Shown piece after piece: positions 17,149 through 24,199 of a stretch of DNA of 41,885 nt. The number at the start of each line of letters is the position of its first letter. Within the stretch, counting starts at the first letter, position 1. The stretch spans positions 1 to 41,885 of the forward strand of contig JAPTVL010000234.1 in the NCBI GenBank assembly GCA_028065725.1, written 5' to 3'. Made by a program: the position numbers and the translations under genes. The notes under the pieces were generated by a model. It did no database searches. It saw nothing but the letters and a program-made list of their open reading frames with translations, and was not told the DNA's origin. Origin of the DNA: Betaproteobacteria bacterium (GTDB lineage: Bacteria > Pseudomonadota > Gammaproteobacteria > Burkholderiales > Rhodocyclaceae).

Positions 17149-18675
17149 CTAAAACAGGTTGCGTTGCAATTCTTCTTCGCCTGGAGGTTCGATGCCGGCG
17201 CGTTCCGGAACGCGCAGAACGATATGCGTACCGCCGTGCTCGGCCGGTCCGATGGAAAATTCGCCGGCAAGACTCAGAACTCGCTCGCGGATTCCGCGCA
17301 AACCGAATGACTTCGGCTTCTGCATGTCGTGTTCCGAAATGCCGCGACCGTTATCCCTGATCTCGAGCAGGATGTTACCGCGTTCGCGCCGCAAACGCAT
17401 GACCACCAGCGATGCGTGCGCGTGTTTCGCGACGTTGGTCAGTGCCTCCTGGGCGATGCGGAACAGCGCCAGCGACGTATCCTGTTCCGGCTCGATGGCG
17501 TCTTCGTCGCATTGCACCCGGCACGGGATGCCGAAGCGCTGGGTAAAGTCCTCGGCCTGACATTCGATGGCCGCCGGCAGGCCAAATTCCTTGAGTATCC
17601 CCGGACGCAATTCGCGTGCGACGCGGCTTGCCGTGCTCATCGCCTGGTCGAGCAGGTGCTCGATCGAATGCGCCTTTTCGCGCAGGCGGTCGGCATTCTC
17701 CGGCAACTTGCTGGCCAGATGGGCGGCCTCGATTTTCAGGAACACCAGAATCGAACCGAGTTCGTCATGGATATCGCGCGAGATCCGCTCCCGCTCTTCT
17801 TCCTTGACCGCTTCGAGGTGGGTGGAAAGCTCGGCCAGCTGTTGGCGCGACGCACGCAAGGCCGCTTCGCTTTCCTTGCTGTCGGTAATGTTGGTGGCAA
17901 TGCCGCGCCACTCGACCACGCCCGAATCAAGGCGGTAGGGCGTCGAGCGCAGATTGATCCACTTTTGCCGGGTGCGCCCCCTGGTATGGCCCTCCCAGTT
18001 CAGCAGGGTGCCCTTGGCGGCCGACTCGATCAGTGCTTGCTCAAGGCTTTTGCGCTTGTCCGTTTCGAAGGCGTCGAACAGCTTGCCGGCCGAGGCCAGC
18101 AGGTGCTGCTGCTTGAAGCCGAACAACTTCTGGCAGCCTTCGCTGACGAACAGAAAGCGAAATCCACCCTCCGCGTCGCGGCGCAGGTGGAACAGCATGC
18201 CGGGAAGATTGGACGCCAAGGCGTCGAAGCGCGCCTGGCTCTCGTTGAGCATTTCCAGCGCGGCCCGGTGGTCGGCACGATGGCGCGCCTCACGCACTTC
18301 GCGCTCGACCGCCGGTATCAGGCGTTCGAGCCGGTCGGCATCGATCACGTCGCGGGCACCGGCCGTCATTGCCGAGCGCATCGCGCCTTCCTTCCCCGGG
18401 TCGGCGACCAGAATCAGCGGCAGGTCCACACCCATTTCCTCGATCTGCCGCAAGCTATCCGGCAGCGAGAGGGCCGCGACTCCAGGGAGATAAAGCACGG
18501 CGTCCCAGGGTTGATCGGCCAGGGCGCTGCGCAATGCGTCGGCGCTATCGATGCGGTGAAACTGGCAGGGCTTGCCAGCTTCGACAAAGACGGCCTGCAG
18601 GCGCGCCACGGCAACGTCTGCTACGGCGACGACGAGCAGATGCAAAGGCTGGTGGGAGAGCGGACTGGCGACCAT
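17149..18675 (-). CDS. NarX-type sensor histidine kinase with PAS domain (cytosolic)
   Basis: 508 aa from ATG 18675 (a TTG two codons earlier is possible). The N-terminal 125 residues resemble a degenerate receiver (LPLILVADPGKEGAMRSAMT lacks a clear acceptor). A PAS domain follows (about 150-265, ARFDALASNLPGMLFHLRRD to RGIATNITDSKE). The HisKA_3 box is ISRDIHDELGSILVFLKIE, and the HATPase domain has ALTNVAKHAHAS, IRDNGRGI and SFGLRGIRERV. No transmembrane helix, so it senses an internal signal. Paired with the response regulator at 16447-17088. Confidence 0.9.
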   Translation of the reverse strand: MVASPLSHQPLHLLVVAVADVAVARLQAVFVEAGKPCQFHRIDSADALRSALADQPWDAVLYLPGVAALSLPDSLRQIEEMGVDLPLILVADPGKEGAMRSAMTAGARDVIDADRLERLIPAVEREVREARHRADHRAALEMLNESQARFDALASNLPGMLFHLRRDAEGGFRFLFVSEGCQKLFGFKQQHLLASAGKLFDAFETDKRKSLEQALIESAAKGTLLNWEGHTRGRTRQKWINLRSTPYRLDSGVVEWRGIATNITDSKESEAALRASRQQLAELSTHLEAVKEEERERISRDIHDELGSILVFLKIEAAHLASKLPENADRLREKAHSIEHLLDQAMSTASRVARELRPGILKEFGLPAAIECQAEDFTQRFGIPCRVQCDEDAIEPEQDTSLALFRIAQEALTNVAKHAHASLVVMRLRRERGNILLEIRDNGRGISEHDMQKPKSFGLRGIRERVLSLAGEFSIGPAEHGGTHIVLRVPERAGIEPPGEEELQRNLF

Positions 18676-18741
18676 GAGCAACGGCGGAAGTAGTGAAAGT
18701 GAAGTTTATAGCGGATCGGCTCCGTTATAATTCCATTCTTC

Positions 18742-18817
18742 GCCGGCATAGCTCAGTTGGTAGAGCAACCGCCTTGTAAGCGGTAGGTCGTCAGTTCGAT
18801 TCCGACTGCCGGCACCA
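18742..18817 (+). tRNA. tRNA-Thr (anticodon UGU)
   Basis: 76 nt including an encoded CCA. The acceptor stem is GCCGGCA (18742-18748) with TGCCGGC (18807-18813), discriminator A. The anticodon arm ACCGC-CTTGTAA-GCGGT gives anticodon TGT. The T arm contains GTTCGATTC. Reads ACA (and other Thr) codons. A terminator follows immediately. Confidence 0.96.
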
Positions 18818-18824
18818 GTATCGA

Positions 18825-18856
18825 AGCGGCTTCCAGCGATGGAAGCCGCTTTTTTT
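18825..18856 (+). terminator. Rho-independent terminator after tRNA-Thr
   Basis: AGCGGCTTCC (18825-18834) pairs perfectly with GGAAGCCGCT (18841-18850) around a 6-nt loop and is followed by a T run. Confidence 0.9.
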
Positions 18857-18873
18857 GCGGTTGCGGAGTACAT

Positions 18874-18901
18874 AAAAAAAGACCGGAGGTGAGTCCGGTC
18901 T
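18874..18901 (-). terminator. Rho-independent terminator of ssrA (minus strand)
   Basis: On the minus strand AGACCGGA, a 6-nt loop and TCCGGTCT are followed by seven T. It lies ten bases beyond the tmRNA 3' end remnant, as expected for the native ssrA terminator left on the chromosome. Confidence 0.85.
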
Positions 18902-18910
18902 TCAATTGAT

Positions 18911-18939
18911 TGGTGGAGGCGGCGGGAATTGAACCCGCG
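18911..18939 (-). other. 3' end of ssrA (tmRNA): element attachment site
   Basis: The minus strand reads a T arm GCGGGTTCAATTCCCGC and then CGCCTCCACCA. CGCCTCC can pair with GGGGGCG, the usual 5' end of betaproteobacterial tmRNA, but no tmRNA body follows on the upstream side, where an integrase gene begins instead. This is how ssrA-targeting integrative elements look at the end where only the 3' gene segment remains. The intact ssrA should lie at the other end of the element, beyond this window. A tRNA 3' end is the alternative. Confidence 0.75.
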
Positions 18940-18972
18940 ACCCTGGCTCAACCATGCGGGTCGGATTGAAAT

Positions 18973-18992
18973 GCTGACCAAAGGCTGACCAA
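18973..18992. repeat. Tandem GCTGACCAA pair next to the attachment site
   Basis: GCTGACCAA occurs at 18973-18981 and 18984-18992, between the ssrA remnant and the integrase 3' end. Short direct repeats at this position are candidate integrase arm-binding sites; this is inference only. Confidence 0.35.
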
Positions 18993-19009
18993 GTGCCTCA
19001 GAAAACTTG

Positions 19010-20221
19010 TCAGATGTTGGCTGACTTCGGTTCAATTCCTCCTTCGGGAATTGAACCGAAGTCCGTGGCCCAGAATGTCGAAACGGCCTTGCCACCGGAG
19101 TCGAGTTCGGTGTCCGGCATCCAGCGGCCGTAGGTCTTGCGGATCATGGCCCAATCGCTGTGACCCATCTGCTGGGCGACCCACATGGGGTGTTCGCCGG
19201 CCGAGAGCATCATGCTGGCGTAGGTGTGGCGCGTCTGGTAGGGGTAGCGGTAGCGGATGCCGGCCCGCTTGAGTGCCGGCGCCCACATGGTTTTGCGGAT
19301 CGGCTGGTCGCCGGTCCAGCGCTTGCCGTTGCGCGGGTTCTGGAATATCTCGGCATCGTTCAGGAAGGTGAAGGCTTTCTGGTCCTTGAGGGCGGCGAGC
19401 GCAGGGGCGAGCAGTCTGACATCGCGCACGCCGGCGCGGGTTTTGGTGGTCTCGACGGTATCCTTGGCGGCCTGCGTCGAGGCTTTGCTGATGCGGACGA
19501 TGCCGCGGATGAAGTCGACGTCGCCCCAGTTGAGGGCGACGAGTTCGGAGGTGCGCAGGCCGGTCCAGAAGGCGAACTGCACCAGATTGCGTGCCTGGCC
19601 TTCGAGCCTGGCCAGAATGGCGGTCTGTTCTTCCTGGGTGAATGGGTCGATGTCGTCCTGCGCGTCGGTGGGGGCGGCGGCTTTTTCATAGGTCCAGCCA
19701 GCGAGCGGGTTGGCGGCGATCAGTTCGTCTTCGAAGGCTTCCTGTAGGGCAGCGCGGAAGACGCTCAGGATGTTGGCGATGCGTTTGTTGCCGGCTTCAA
19801 GGGTGGCGGCCCAGGTCTTGATTTCCGAGCGCTTCAATTCGGCGATCGGGCGATCACCAAATTGCGGAATCAGGATCCCGTCGATGGTCTTGCGGTAGTC
19901 GTTGCAGGTGCTGGCCTTGAGTTGCGGTTTCTTTGCCGCGAGCCATGTATCGAGGTGCTTTTCTACCGTGAGCGCTTTGCCGCTGCGGGCGGCAAACTGC
20001 TTGGCCTTGGACGAATCGGGGAATGTGGTCAGATAGTCGAATGTGCCTGTTGAAATGGCGTGAAGGATTGCAGCTCGGTGTTGCGCCGCACGCTTCAGGT
20101 TAGCGGGGCTGGGCTCAAGCCTGATCCTCTCTCGGCAGCGGCCACCCTGGTAGTAAAAGTCGATTTCGATGGTTGATTTCGAGCTGGCCCGAACACCGTC
20201 GAATTTGCGCTCTCCACCCAT
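19010..20221 (-). CDS. int: Tyrosine recombinase (integrase) with arm-binding N-terminus
   Basis: 403 aa from ATG 20221. The N-terminal 70 residues (VRASSKSTIEIDFYYQGGRC) resemble the DUF3596-type arm-DNA-binding domain, and a SAM-like core-binding domain follows (about 85-175). The catalytic domain shows Arg I in FWTGLRTSELVALNWGDVD, box II YQTRHTYASMM (Tyr in place of the common His at the first position, seen in many phage-type integrases), a His in MGHSDWAMI and the nucleophile in RKTYGRWMP. It lies at the element edge beside ssrA. The last codons overlap a 16-bp palindrome (19024-19062). Confidence 0.93.
   Translation of the reverse strand: MGGERKFDGVRASSKSTIEIDFYYQGGRCRERIRLEPSPANLKRAAQHRAAILHAISTGTFDYLTTFPDSSKAKQFAARSGKALTVEKHLDTWLAAKKPQLKASTCNDYRKTIDGILIPQFGDRPIAELKRSEIKTWAATLEAGNKRIANILSVFRAALQEAFEDELIAANPLAGWTYEKAAAPTDAQDDIDPFTQEEQTAILARLEGQARNLVQFAFWTGLRTSELVALNWGDVDFIRGIVRISKASTQAAKDTVETTKTRAGVRDVRLLAPALAALKDQKAFTFLNDAEIFQNPRNGKRWTGDQPIRKTMWAPALKRAGIRYRYPYQTRHTYASMMLSAGEHPMWVAQQMGHSDWAMIRKTYGRWMPDTELDSGGKAVSTFWATDFGSIPEGGIEPKSANI
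19024..19062. repeat. Perfect 16-bp-arm palindrome carrying the att T-loop sequence
   Basis: Arms 19024-19039 and 19047-19062 are perfect inverse complements around a 7-nt loop. The right arm with its border contains CGGGAATTGAACC (19045-19057), identical to 18923-18935 in the ssrA remnant. It overlaps the integrase C-terminal codons. It could be a terminator without a T run, an integrase-binding site or a second core-like site. Confidence 0.6.
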
Positions 20222-20385
20222 TCGTTGTACCCCTCGACATCAATCAGCACCCGGCCATCCGGGGCGCGCTTGAATTCCAATCCTTCGCGCCATACGCCGT
20301 CGCGCACCTTGGTGCGGATCGCGTCCGGAGTATAGCCCGACCAATCCGCGAAGCGCTTGATGGTCATGTAGCGAACGGCGATCAT
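20095..20385 (-). CDS. xis: Excisionase-like winged-helix protein
   Basis: 96 aa from ATG 20385 (an ATG six codons later is possible). MTIKRFADWSGYTPDAIRTK followed by RDGVWREGLEFKRAPDGRVL is the pattern of small excisionases that pair with DUF3596-type integrases. The C-terminal part overlaps the integrase start by 127 nt in another frame, so the two proteins are translationally linked. It presumably bends att DNA and directs excision. Confidence 0.75.
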   Translation of the reverse strand: MIAVRYMTIKRFADWSGYTPDAIRTKVRDGVWREGLEFKRAPDGRVLIDVEGYNEWVESANSTVFGPARNQPSKSTFTTRVAAAERGSGLSPAPLT

Positions 20386-20474
20386 TGTGCGGCCCAGTAG
20401 TAACTTGTGACGTGTAAATCTAATCCGACCGTACTGCTTTTCTGGGGCTCAAAAGCGCACAGACCGGGCGCATT

Positions 20475-22187
20475 TCAAATTAGGCCCGCTTCCTCCAGAA
20501 ATCGCGATTCAACGCCCTCGTCCATGGCACTGCTGAGAATCAAGCGATTTTTTGCGCGAGTCATGCCGACGTACATCAGCCGGCGTTCCTCCTCTTCGGA
20601 GGAATCGGTATGGGGAAGATTCCCATCCTCGGTGCCCATGATCCACACGTTGTCGAACTCAAGCCCCTTGGAGGAATGGAGGGTCATCAGATGAATTCCA
20701 GCGGACTTCTTCTTGTTGTCGGCTGTCGTGAGGAACCGCAAGCGCTGCCCCAGTGAGCCGGACAGTTTGGCGACGGATGACTCCAGTCGATTCAGCATGG
20801 CAAGCTGCTGATCGTTCTTGCAGTGAGGTAGAAGCCAGGCCGATACTCCATACACCACCAGTTCAACCCGGCCTTTTCTCGCTTGCTCGGTCCATGACGA
20901 GAAACCTGCCAGCAATCCCGCCACTCGCTGGTGGTGATCGCCTTCGGGTCCACGCAATTCGAGGATACTGGCGAGGTACTGCATGCAATCACCGTCGCCT
21001 TGAACTCCGCGTGAATTCAAGTAGGCAGGAGCCACCCCGGCAAAGGCCAGAGCATTCGCGGCGCCTGTCCAGCCACCATCGAGCACGCTACGCTGGATAC
21101 CCAGAAAGGCGCTTCCGAGTTTCCGGTCCCATATCCTCTTGCCCCCGGTACGCTTGTACGGGATACCCAATCCGCTGAGGCAGATCTCGATTGGATCGAG
21201 CTGACTATTGGTTCGCCCGAGAATTCCCCATTCGGCGTCGATGCCGAGCATCCTGATCCGGTCCGCCACAATATCGGCCTCATCCCAACGGTCAGATGCT
21301 CTGACTATCTGGATATCGCCGGTGGATGTCCTGAAAGCCTCAATGCGCTTCGGCGCTCGCTCCTTATTGTGGGCGATCAGCTTTGCGGCATAGTTCAAAA
21401 TATTTGGAGCGCAGCGGTAGTTCAGTGGCAGGGTTGTCTCAGTCGATGCCAGGGTCTCGGTGACCTCGATCAAGCCCGCATACCCCATGGCATGCCGGAA
21501 GGCGTACAGACTTTGATCATCATCCCCTACCAGGGTGACCTCGATGCCGGCGAGGCCGTGAGCTTTTACCCAGGCCACCTGCACTTCATCCATATCCTGA
21601 GCTTCGTCGACCAGCAGCCAGCGGACCGGCAGGGTCAGCAACTCGCCGGAGCTGATTTTCTGGACTGCCAACAGCACGATGTCCGCGAAGTCCATCGCGC
21701 CCTCGGATGCGAGGGTGTCCTGGTAGGCGGTATAGATTGCCTCGATTCCTGGATCTGCAAAGACCGGCGTTCTGATCCTCGCCTTTGCACTATCGATATG
21801 TTTGACGACATCCTCGAACGTGGCTTCGATCGGATGTTGGGCGATGCAGCGACGCAGTACCGTCATCCTTTCTCCGTCTGACAGCAGGCGCCTGGGCTTC
21901 TGGCCACGAGGCAATCGCTTGAGCTGCGAAAGTGCGATGGAGTGAAAAGTCCCTACAGCGAGACGTCGCGCAACATCGGCACCACAGGAGGGAAGGATCC
22001 GTACCTTGAGTTCCTCGGCAGCGTCTCGTGTGAAGGTGACGGCGCACAAGCGCCCCTTGTCATGCGATGCAAGCAACCGAATGGCTCGCTCGGAAAGTAC
22101 GCGGGTTTTACCGGAGCCCGGACATGCAAGGACAGTGCAGTGACCGACTGTGGAAACCGCACGCTCCTGGTGCGGATTCAGGTCCAC
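20475..22187 (-). CDS. UvrD/Rep-family (SF1A) helicase
   Basis: 570 aa starting at a GTG placed directly after the stop codon of the upstream gene. Motif I is ACPGSGKTRVLSERA (about 21-35), Ia AVTFTRDAAEELKVR, II WLLVDEAQDMDEVQ, III VGDDDQSLYAFR, IV LNYRCAPNI, V HLMTLHSSKGLEFDNVW and VI RRLMYVGMTRAKNRL. All helicase motifs are intact. It is shorter than UvrD (720 aa) because the 1B/2B insertions and C-terminal tail are reduced. Likely acts in element DNA processing; a defence role cannot be excluded. Confidence 0.92.
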   Translation of the reverse strand: MDLNPHQERAVSTVGHCTVLACPGSGKTRVLSERAIRLLASHDKGRLCAVTFTRDAAEELKVRILPSCGADVARRLAVGTFHSIALSQLKRLPRGQKPRRLLSDGERMTVLRRCIAQHPIEATFEDVVKHIDSAKARIRTPVFADPGIEAIYTAYQDTLASEGAMDFADIVLLAVQKISSGELLTLPVRWLLVDEAQDMDEVQVAWVKAHGLAGIEVTLVGDDDQSLYAFRHAMGYAGLIEVTETLASTETTLPLNYRCAPNILNYAAKLIAHNKERAPKRIEAFRTSTGDIQIVRASDRWDEADIVADRIRMLGIDAEWGILGRTNSQLDPIEICLSGLGIPYKRTGGKRIWDRKLGSAFLGIQRSVLDGGWTGAANALAFAGVAPAYLNSRGVQGDGDCMQYLASILELRGPEGDHHQRVAGLLAGFSSWTEQARKGRVELVVYGVSAWLLPHCKNDQQLAMLNRLESSVAKLSGSLGQRLRFLTTADNKKKSAGIHLMTLHSSKGLEFDNVWIMGTEDGNLPHTDSSEEEERRLMYVGMTRAKNRLILSSAMDEGVESRFLEEAGLI

Positions 22188-22826
22188 CTATACCGCGAGA
22201 ACGGATGCAGGCGATTCCGTTTCCGTTGGAGTTACGGCAATGGCCTCGGATGCCGAATCAGTCTCGGCCACACGGGTAGCGTTCTTTCGGGCGGCGATGC
22301 TCGCTCGACTGGCCAGACCGCGAAAGCCCCCGGCAATGCGCAAGAGGCGGCGCTTCCATTCATACAGGCTGCTGGAATAGTTTCCGTCCGGGATCGAACC
22401 CGATAACCAAAGGGTGTCGAATTTGCCAACCAATCCATCAAACTCGCGGATGAGTCCGATGTAGCGGACTGCGCGAGGAGAGGTGATTCTGGCCTCAAGC
22501 TCCTTCGGGTTCGAGTAGGTGACACCAGCAAATTTAATACCGTTTGCATCGGCCAGCTTTTCAAGTCGAGCCACCTCGGAACGCATGTCTTCGAACATTT
22601 TGTCCAGGCGATCATCAACGACAGTCTCTACCTCGCGCGCCTGCTCGTCAGTGCCGATGACACGCAACACGACTGACAGAGAGAAAATTGCATTTGCGCA
22701 AAGCTCGAATCCCCGATCAAACACCTGCTGGGCATGAAGAGAATGAAGTCTTACCTTCTGCGTGAAGTAGGGCCGACTGATATCGTGTGACGCAGATGGA
22801 ATGAACGCGGGCGGCCTGGTTGCCAT
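22188..22826 (-). CDS. AcaB/DUF1845-like element protein (tentative)
   Basis: 212 aa from ATG 22826, preceded by AGGAG. The middle (VVDDRLDKMFEDMRSEVARL) is a long helix, and the segment LEARITSPRAVRYIGLIREF followed by LVGKFDTLWLSGSIPD resembles the DUF1845/AcaB family found in integrating conjugative elements and IncC plasmids. AcaB acts in transcriptional control there. The match is from memory of general shape, so the name is uncertain. It is translationally adjacent to the helicase gene and divergent from the rightward operon that begins at 23117, a position typical for a regulator. Confidence 0.45.
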   Translation of the reverse strand: MATRPPAFIPSASHDISRPYFTQKVRLHSLHAQQVFDRGFELCANAIFSLSVVLRVIGTDEQAREVETVVDDRLDKMFEDMRSEVARLEKLADANGIKFAGVTYSNPKELEARITSPRAVRYIGLIREFDGLVGKFDTLWLSGSIPDGNYSSSLYEWKRRLLRIAGGFRGLASRASIAARKNATRVAETDSASEAIAVTPTETESPASVLAV

Positions 22827-22976
22827 CTATGAACTCCTGGTGAGGTAGGTTGATGCTACAAAACCAGGCTCCAGAATCGAATGCGAAAAGCGCACAAAAG
22901 TGCACCGTCTGGCGGTTGCAAATCACAAACGGCTCAGTAAAAATGGCTCCACATTCGTTGTGCCTAGTGCCATCGA

Positions 22977-23116
22977 TGAAGCGGTAGCTGGCCGCTGGAA
23001 ACAATCAGCATTTACGTGCCGTTCATGCCAGTGCGTGGCGGTACTCTGTAACCCCTGCGGGATGCCCATCCCGCAATGGGAGCAGGTGTCTCCGGGATTC
23101 TTGACTTGGAGGCATC
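22977..23116 (+). promoter_or_regulatory. Structured leader, copy L1
   Basis: Upstream hairpin AGCGG-TAGCTGG-CCGCT (22980-22996) followed by GAAACAATCAGCA. The proximal hairpin GCGGGA (23057-23062) pairs with TCCCGC (23069-23074). GTGTCTCC near 23087 can pair in part with the Shine-Dalgarno GGAGGCAT at 23108. The 150 bases between this copy and the divergent gene at 22826 should hold the promoters; I see no clear consensus. Confidence 0.7.
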
Positions 23117-23476
23117 ATGGAAAAAGTTCTTCTGGTTGCATCGCTTATTGGGACAGTCCATCTTTTCCTGCTTGCTGTTGGCAGGTTCGGACACCTGGCA
23201 TTTTCACCGCCGGTGGCCACACCTGAACATTGGCCCAGCGCGCAAAAGATCCCGGAATGGCACCGATCCGTGTCGGCATCCGCGCTTGTCAGTCATGACG
23301 ATGGCGAAGAGGACTGGTCGAAGTACGACGTGCCTGCCTTTATCCGGCGCGGCATTCCGATGCCGACGCTGGAAGTCGTGCAACCGAAAAAGCCGGCCAA
23401 GAGAAAGAAGGCCGTAAAAAAGTCGCAAGTTGTTGCTCCCACCGAAACCGAAGCCCGGTTTGAAGTGGTGCTTTAA
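23117..23476 (+). CDS. Small membrane-anchored protein of unknown function
   Basis: 119 aa from ATG 23117. Residues 4-22 (VLLVASLIGTVHLFLLAVG) form one hydrophobic helix. The rest is soluble and ends in a Lys-rich stretch (KKPAKRKKAVKKSQ) and an acidic tail. Not recognised. It is the first gene behind leader L1 and starts six bases after GGAGG (23108-23112). Confidence 0.65.
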   Translation: MEKVLLVASLIGTVHLFLLAVGRFGHLAFSPPVATPEHWPSAQKIPEWHRSVSASALVSHDDGEEDWSKYDVPAFIRRGIPMPTLEVVQPKKPAKRKKAVKKSQVVAPTETEARFEVVL

Positions 23477-23497
23477 CTCGACGCTCTGAAGCGATTC

Positions 23498-23564
23498 AAA
23501 CCCACGCGGGGATACTTTCCCCGCCTGGGGCCTGGTGTCTCCGCATTTTTTTCAAGGAGACATC
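23498..23564 (+). promoter_or_regulatory. Structured leader, copy L2
   Basis: GCGGGGA pairs with the TCCCCGC that follows across a short loop (23506-23524). TGTCTCC (23536-23542) is a perfect complement of GGAGACA (23556-23562), which contains the Shine-Dalgarno of the micropeptide at 23565. Confidence 0.7.
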
Positions 23565-23645
23565 ATGGAACTCGTTCTTATCGCGTGCTGCATTGGTGGT
23601 TTCGTCATCAGTCGTCCGATCATTCGGGCGCTGGGTCTGCGCTAA
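23565..23645 (+). CDS. Micropeptide A, hydrophobic, 26 aa
   Basis: ATG 23565 with a GGAGA ribosome site four bases upstream encodes a 26-residue peptide that begins MELVLIACCIGGFVISRP and ends IIRALGLR. One hydrophobic helix precedes a basic tail. A paralogue follows at 23791-23874 and shares the ISRPI.RALGLR end. Two tandem homologous frames, each with a good ribosome site, argue that these are real small membrane peptides. Function unknown. Confidence 0.65.
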   Translation: MELVLIACCIGGFVISRPIIRALGLR

Positions 23646-23672
23646 ACCAGCACCAACCTCGCCTGTGGGAAT

Positions 23673-23718
23673 CCCGCAGGCCTAAAGATTTTCGAAAGAG
23701 AGTCCTTAGGCCTGCGGG
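23673..23718. repeat. Strong 15-bp hairpin between the micropeptides
   Basis: CCCGCAGGCCTAAAG (23673-23687) pairs, with one mismatch, with CCTTAGGCCTGCGGG (23704-23718). No T run follows, so a simple terminator is unlikely. Confidence 0.7.
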
Positions 23719-23790
23719 GTTGTTACGGGCGCGCATCAAGCCTGGCAACTCGTGTGGGGTTCACTCACCAACCCGACAAGGAGCCTAGCC

Positions 23791-23874
23791 ATGATATTTC
23801 TGATACTCGCGATGTGTGCCGTTTCTGGTTTCATCATCAGTCGCCCCATCGTTCGCGCGTTGGGACTGCGATGA
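23791..23874 (+). CDS. Micropeptide B, hydrophobic, 27 aa
   Basis: ATG 23791 after AAGGAG encodes a 27-residue peptide that begins MIFLILAMCAVSGFIISR and ends PIVRALGLR. It aligns with micropeptide A over its whole length. Just upstream GGGTT (23757-23761) and AACCC (23770-23774) form a short hairpin resembling a reduced leader. Confidence 0.65.
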   Translation: MIFLILAMCAVSGFIISRPIVRALGLR

Positions 23875-23920
23875 CGACTGGCACCTGTCGTCAAGATGCG
23901 TCTCACCCCTTGATCGTCAG

Positions 23921-23957
23921 GCATCACGCAAACCGGATATTCTGGTTTGCGTGATGC
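23921..23957. repeat. Perfect 14-bp hairpin before leader L3
   Basis: GCATCACGCAAACC (23921-23934) pairs perfectly with GGTTTGCGTGATGC (23944-23957) around a 9-nt AT-rich loop. No T run follows. The remainder of the gap 23875-24199 is leader L3. Confidence 0.8.
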
Positions 23958-23970
23958 GTGATCCACCTAT

Positions 23971-24199
23971 CCCGCGCTTTGGTGCGGGCTTTCCAGAGCG
24001 CATCGCGCGGTGTGCTGCGGAAAGCCAGATTGTCGCTTCTGGGTAACCAGGAGCATCAAGAGGCGGTAGCTGGCCGCTCGAAACAAACAGCCATTAGCGA
24101 CAGGCAGTTGCCTGCCTGTCATTTACAACCCCGCCAGGGACGCATGTTCCCGGCAGGGAATGAGTGACTCCAGCGGGAATCTTGCCTCTGGAGGTAGAA
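23971..24199 (+). promoter_or_regulatory. Structured leader, copy L3 (full length)
   Basis: Full copy of the long leader. CCCGC/GCGGG is followed by GGCTTTCC (23987-23994) pairing with GGAAAGCC (24019-24026) over an inner GCGCA/TGTGC-type hairpin; then CTGG-GTAA-CCAG; then GCGG-TAGCTGG-CCGC (24063-24077) and GAAACAAACAGC; then GACAGGCA/TGCCTGTC (24099-24120). The proximal GCC.GGG/CCCGGC hairpin and the CTCC...GGAGG region before the ATG complete it. Confidence 0.8.

Noticed and set aside
18706..19095. Minus-strand frame across tRNA-Thr ending in the integrase 3' region
   Set aside because: It is the antisense of the tRNA and its flanks (typical SRNRTDDLPLTRRLLYQLSY artefact of tRNA complements). 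No ribosome site or family.
24160..24199. Earlier starts for the RecE-like gene, and similar in-frame leader extensions of recT, ssb and the methylase-helicase
   Set aside because: The upstream codons are leader sequence; the ribosome site GGAGG and the conserved protein start are at the downstream ATG.
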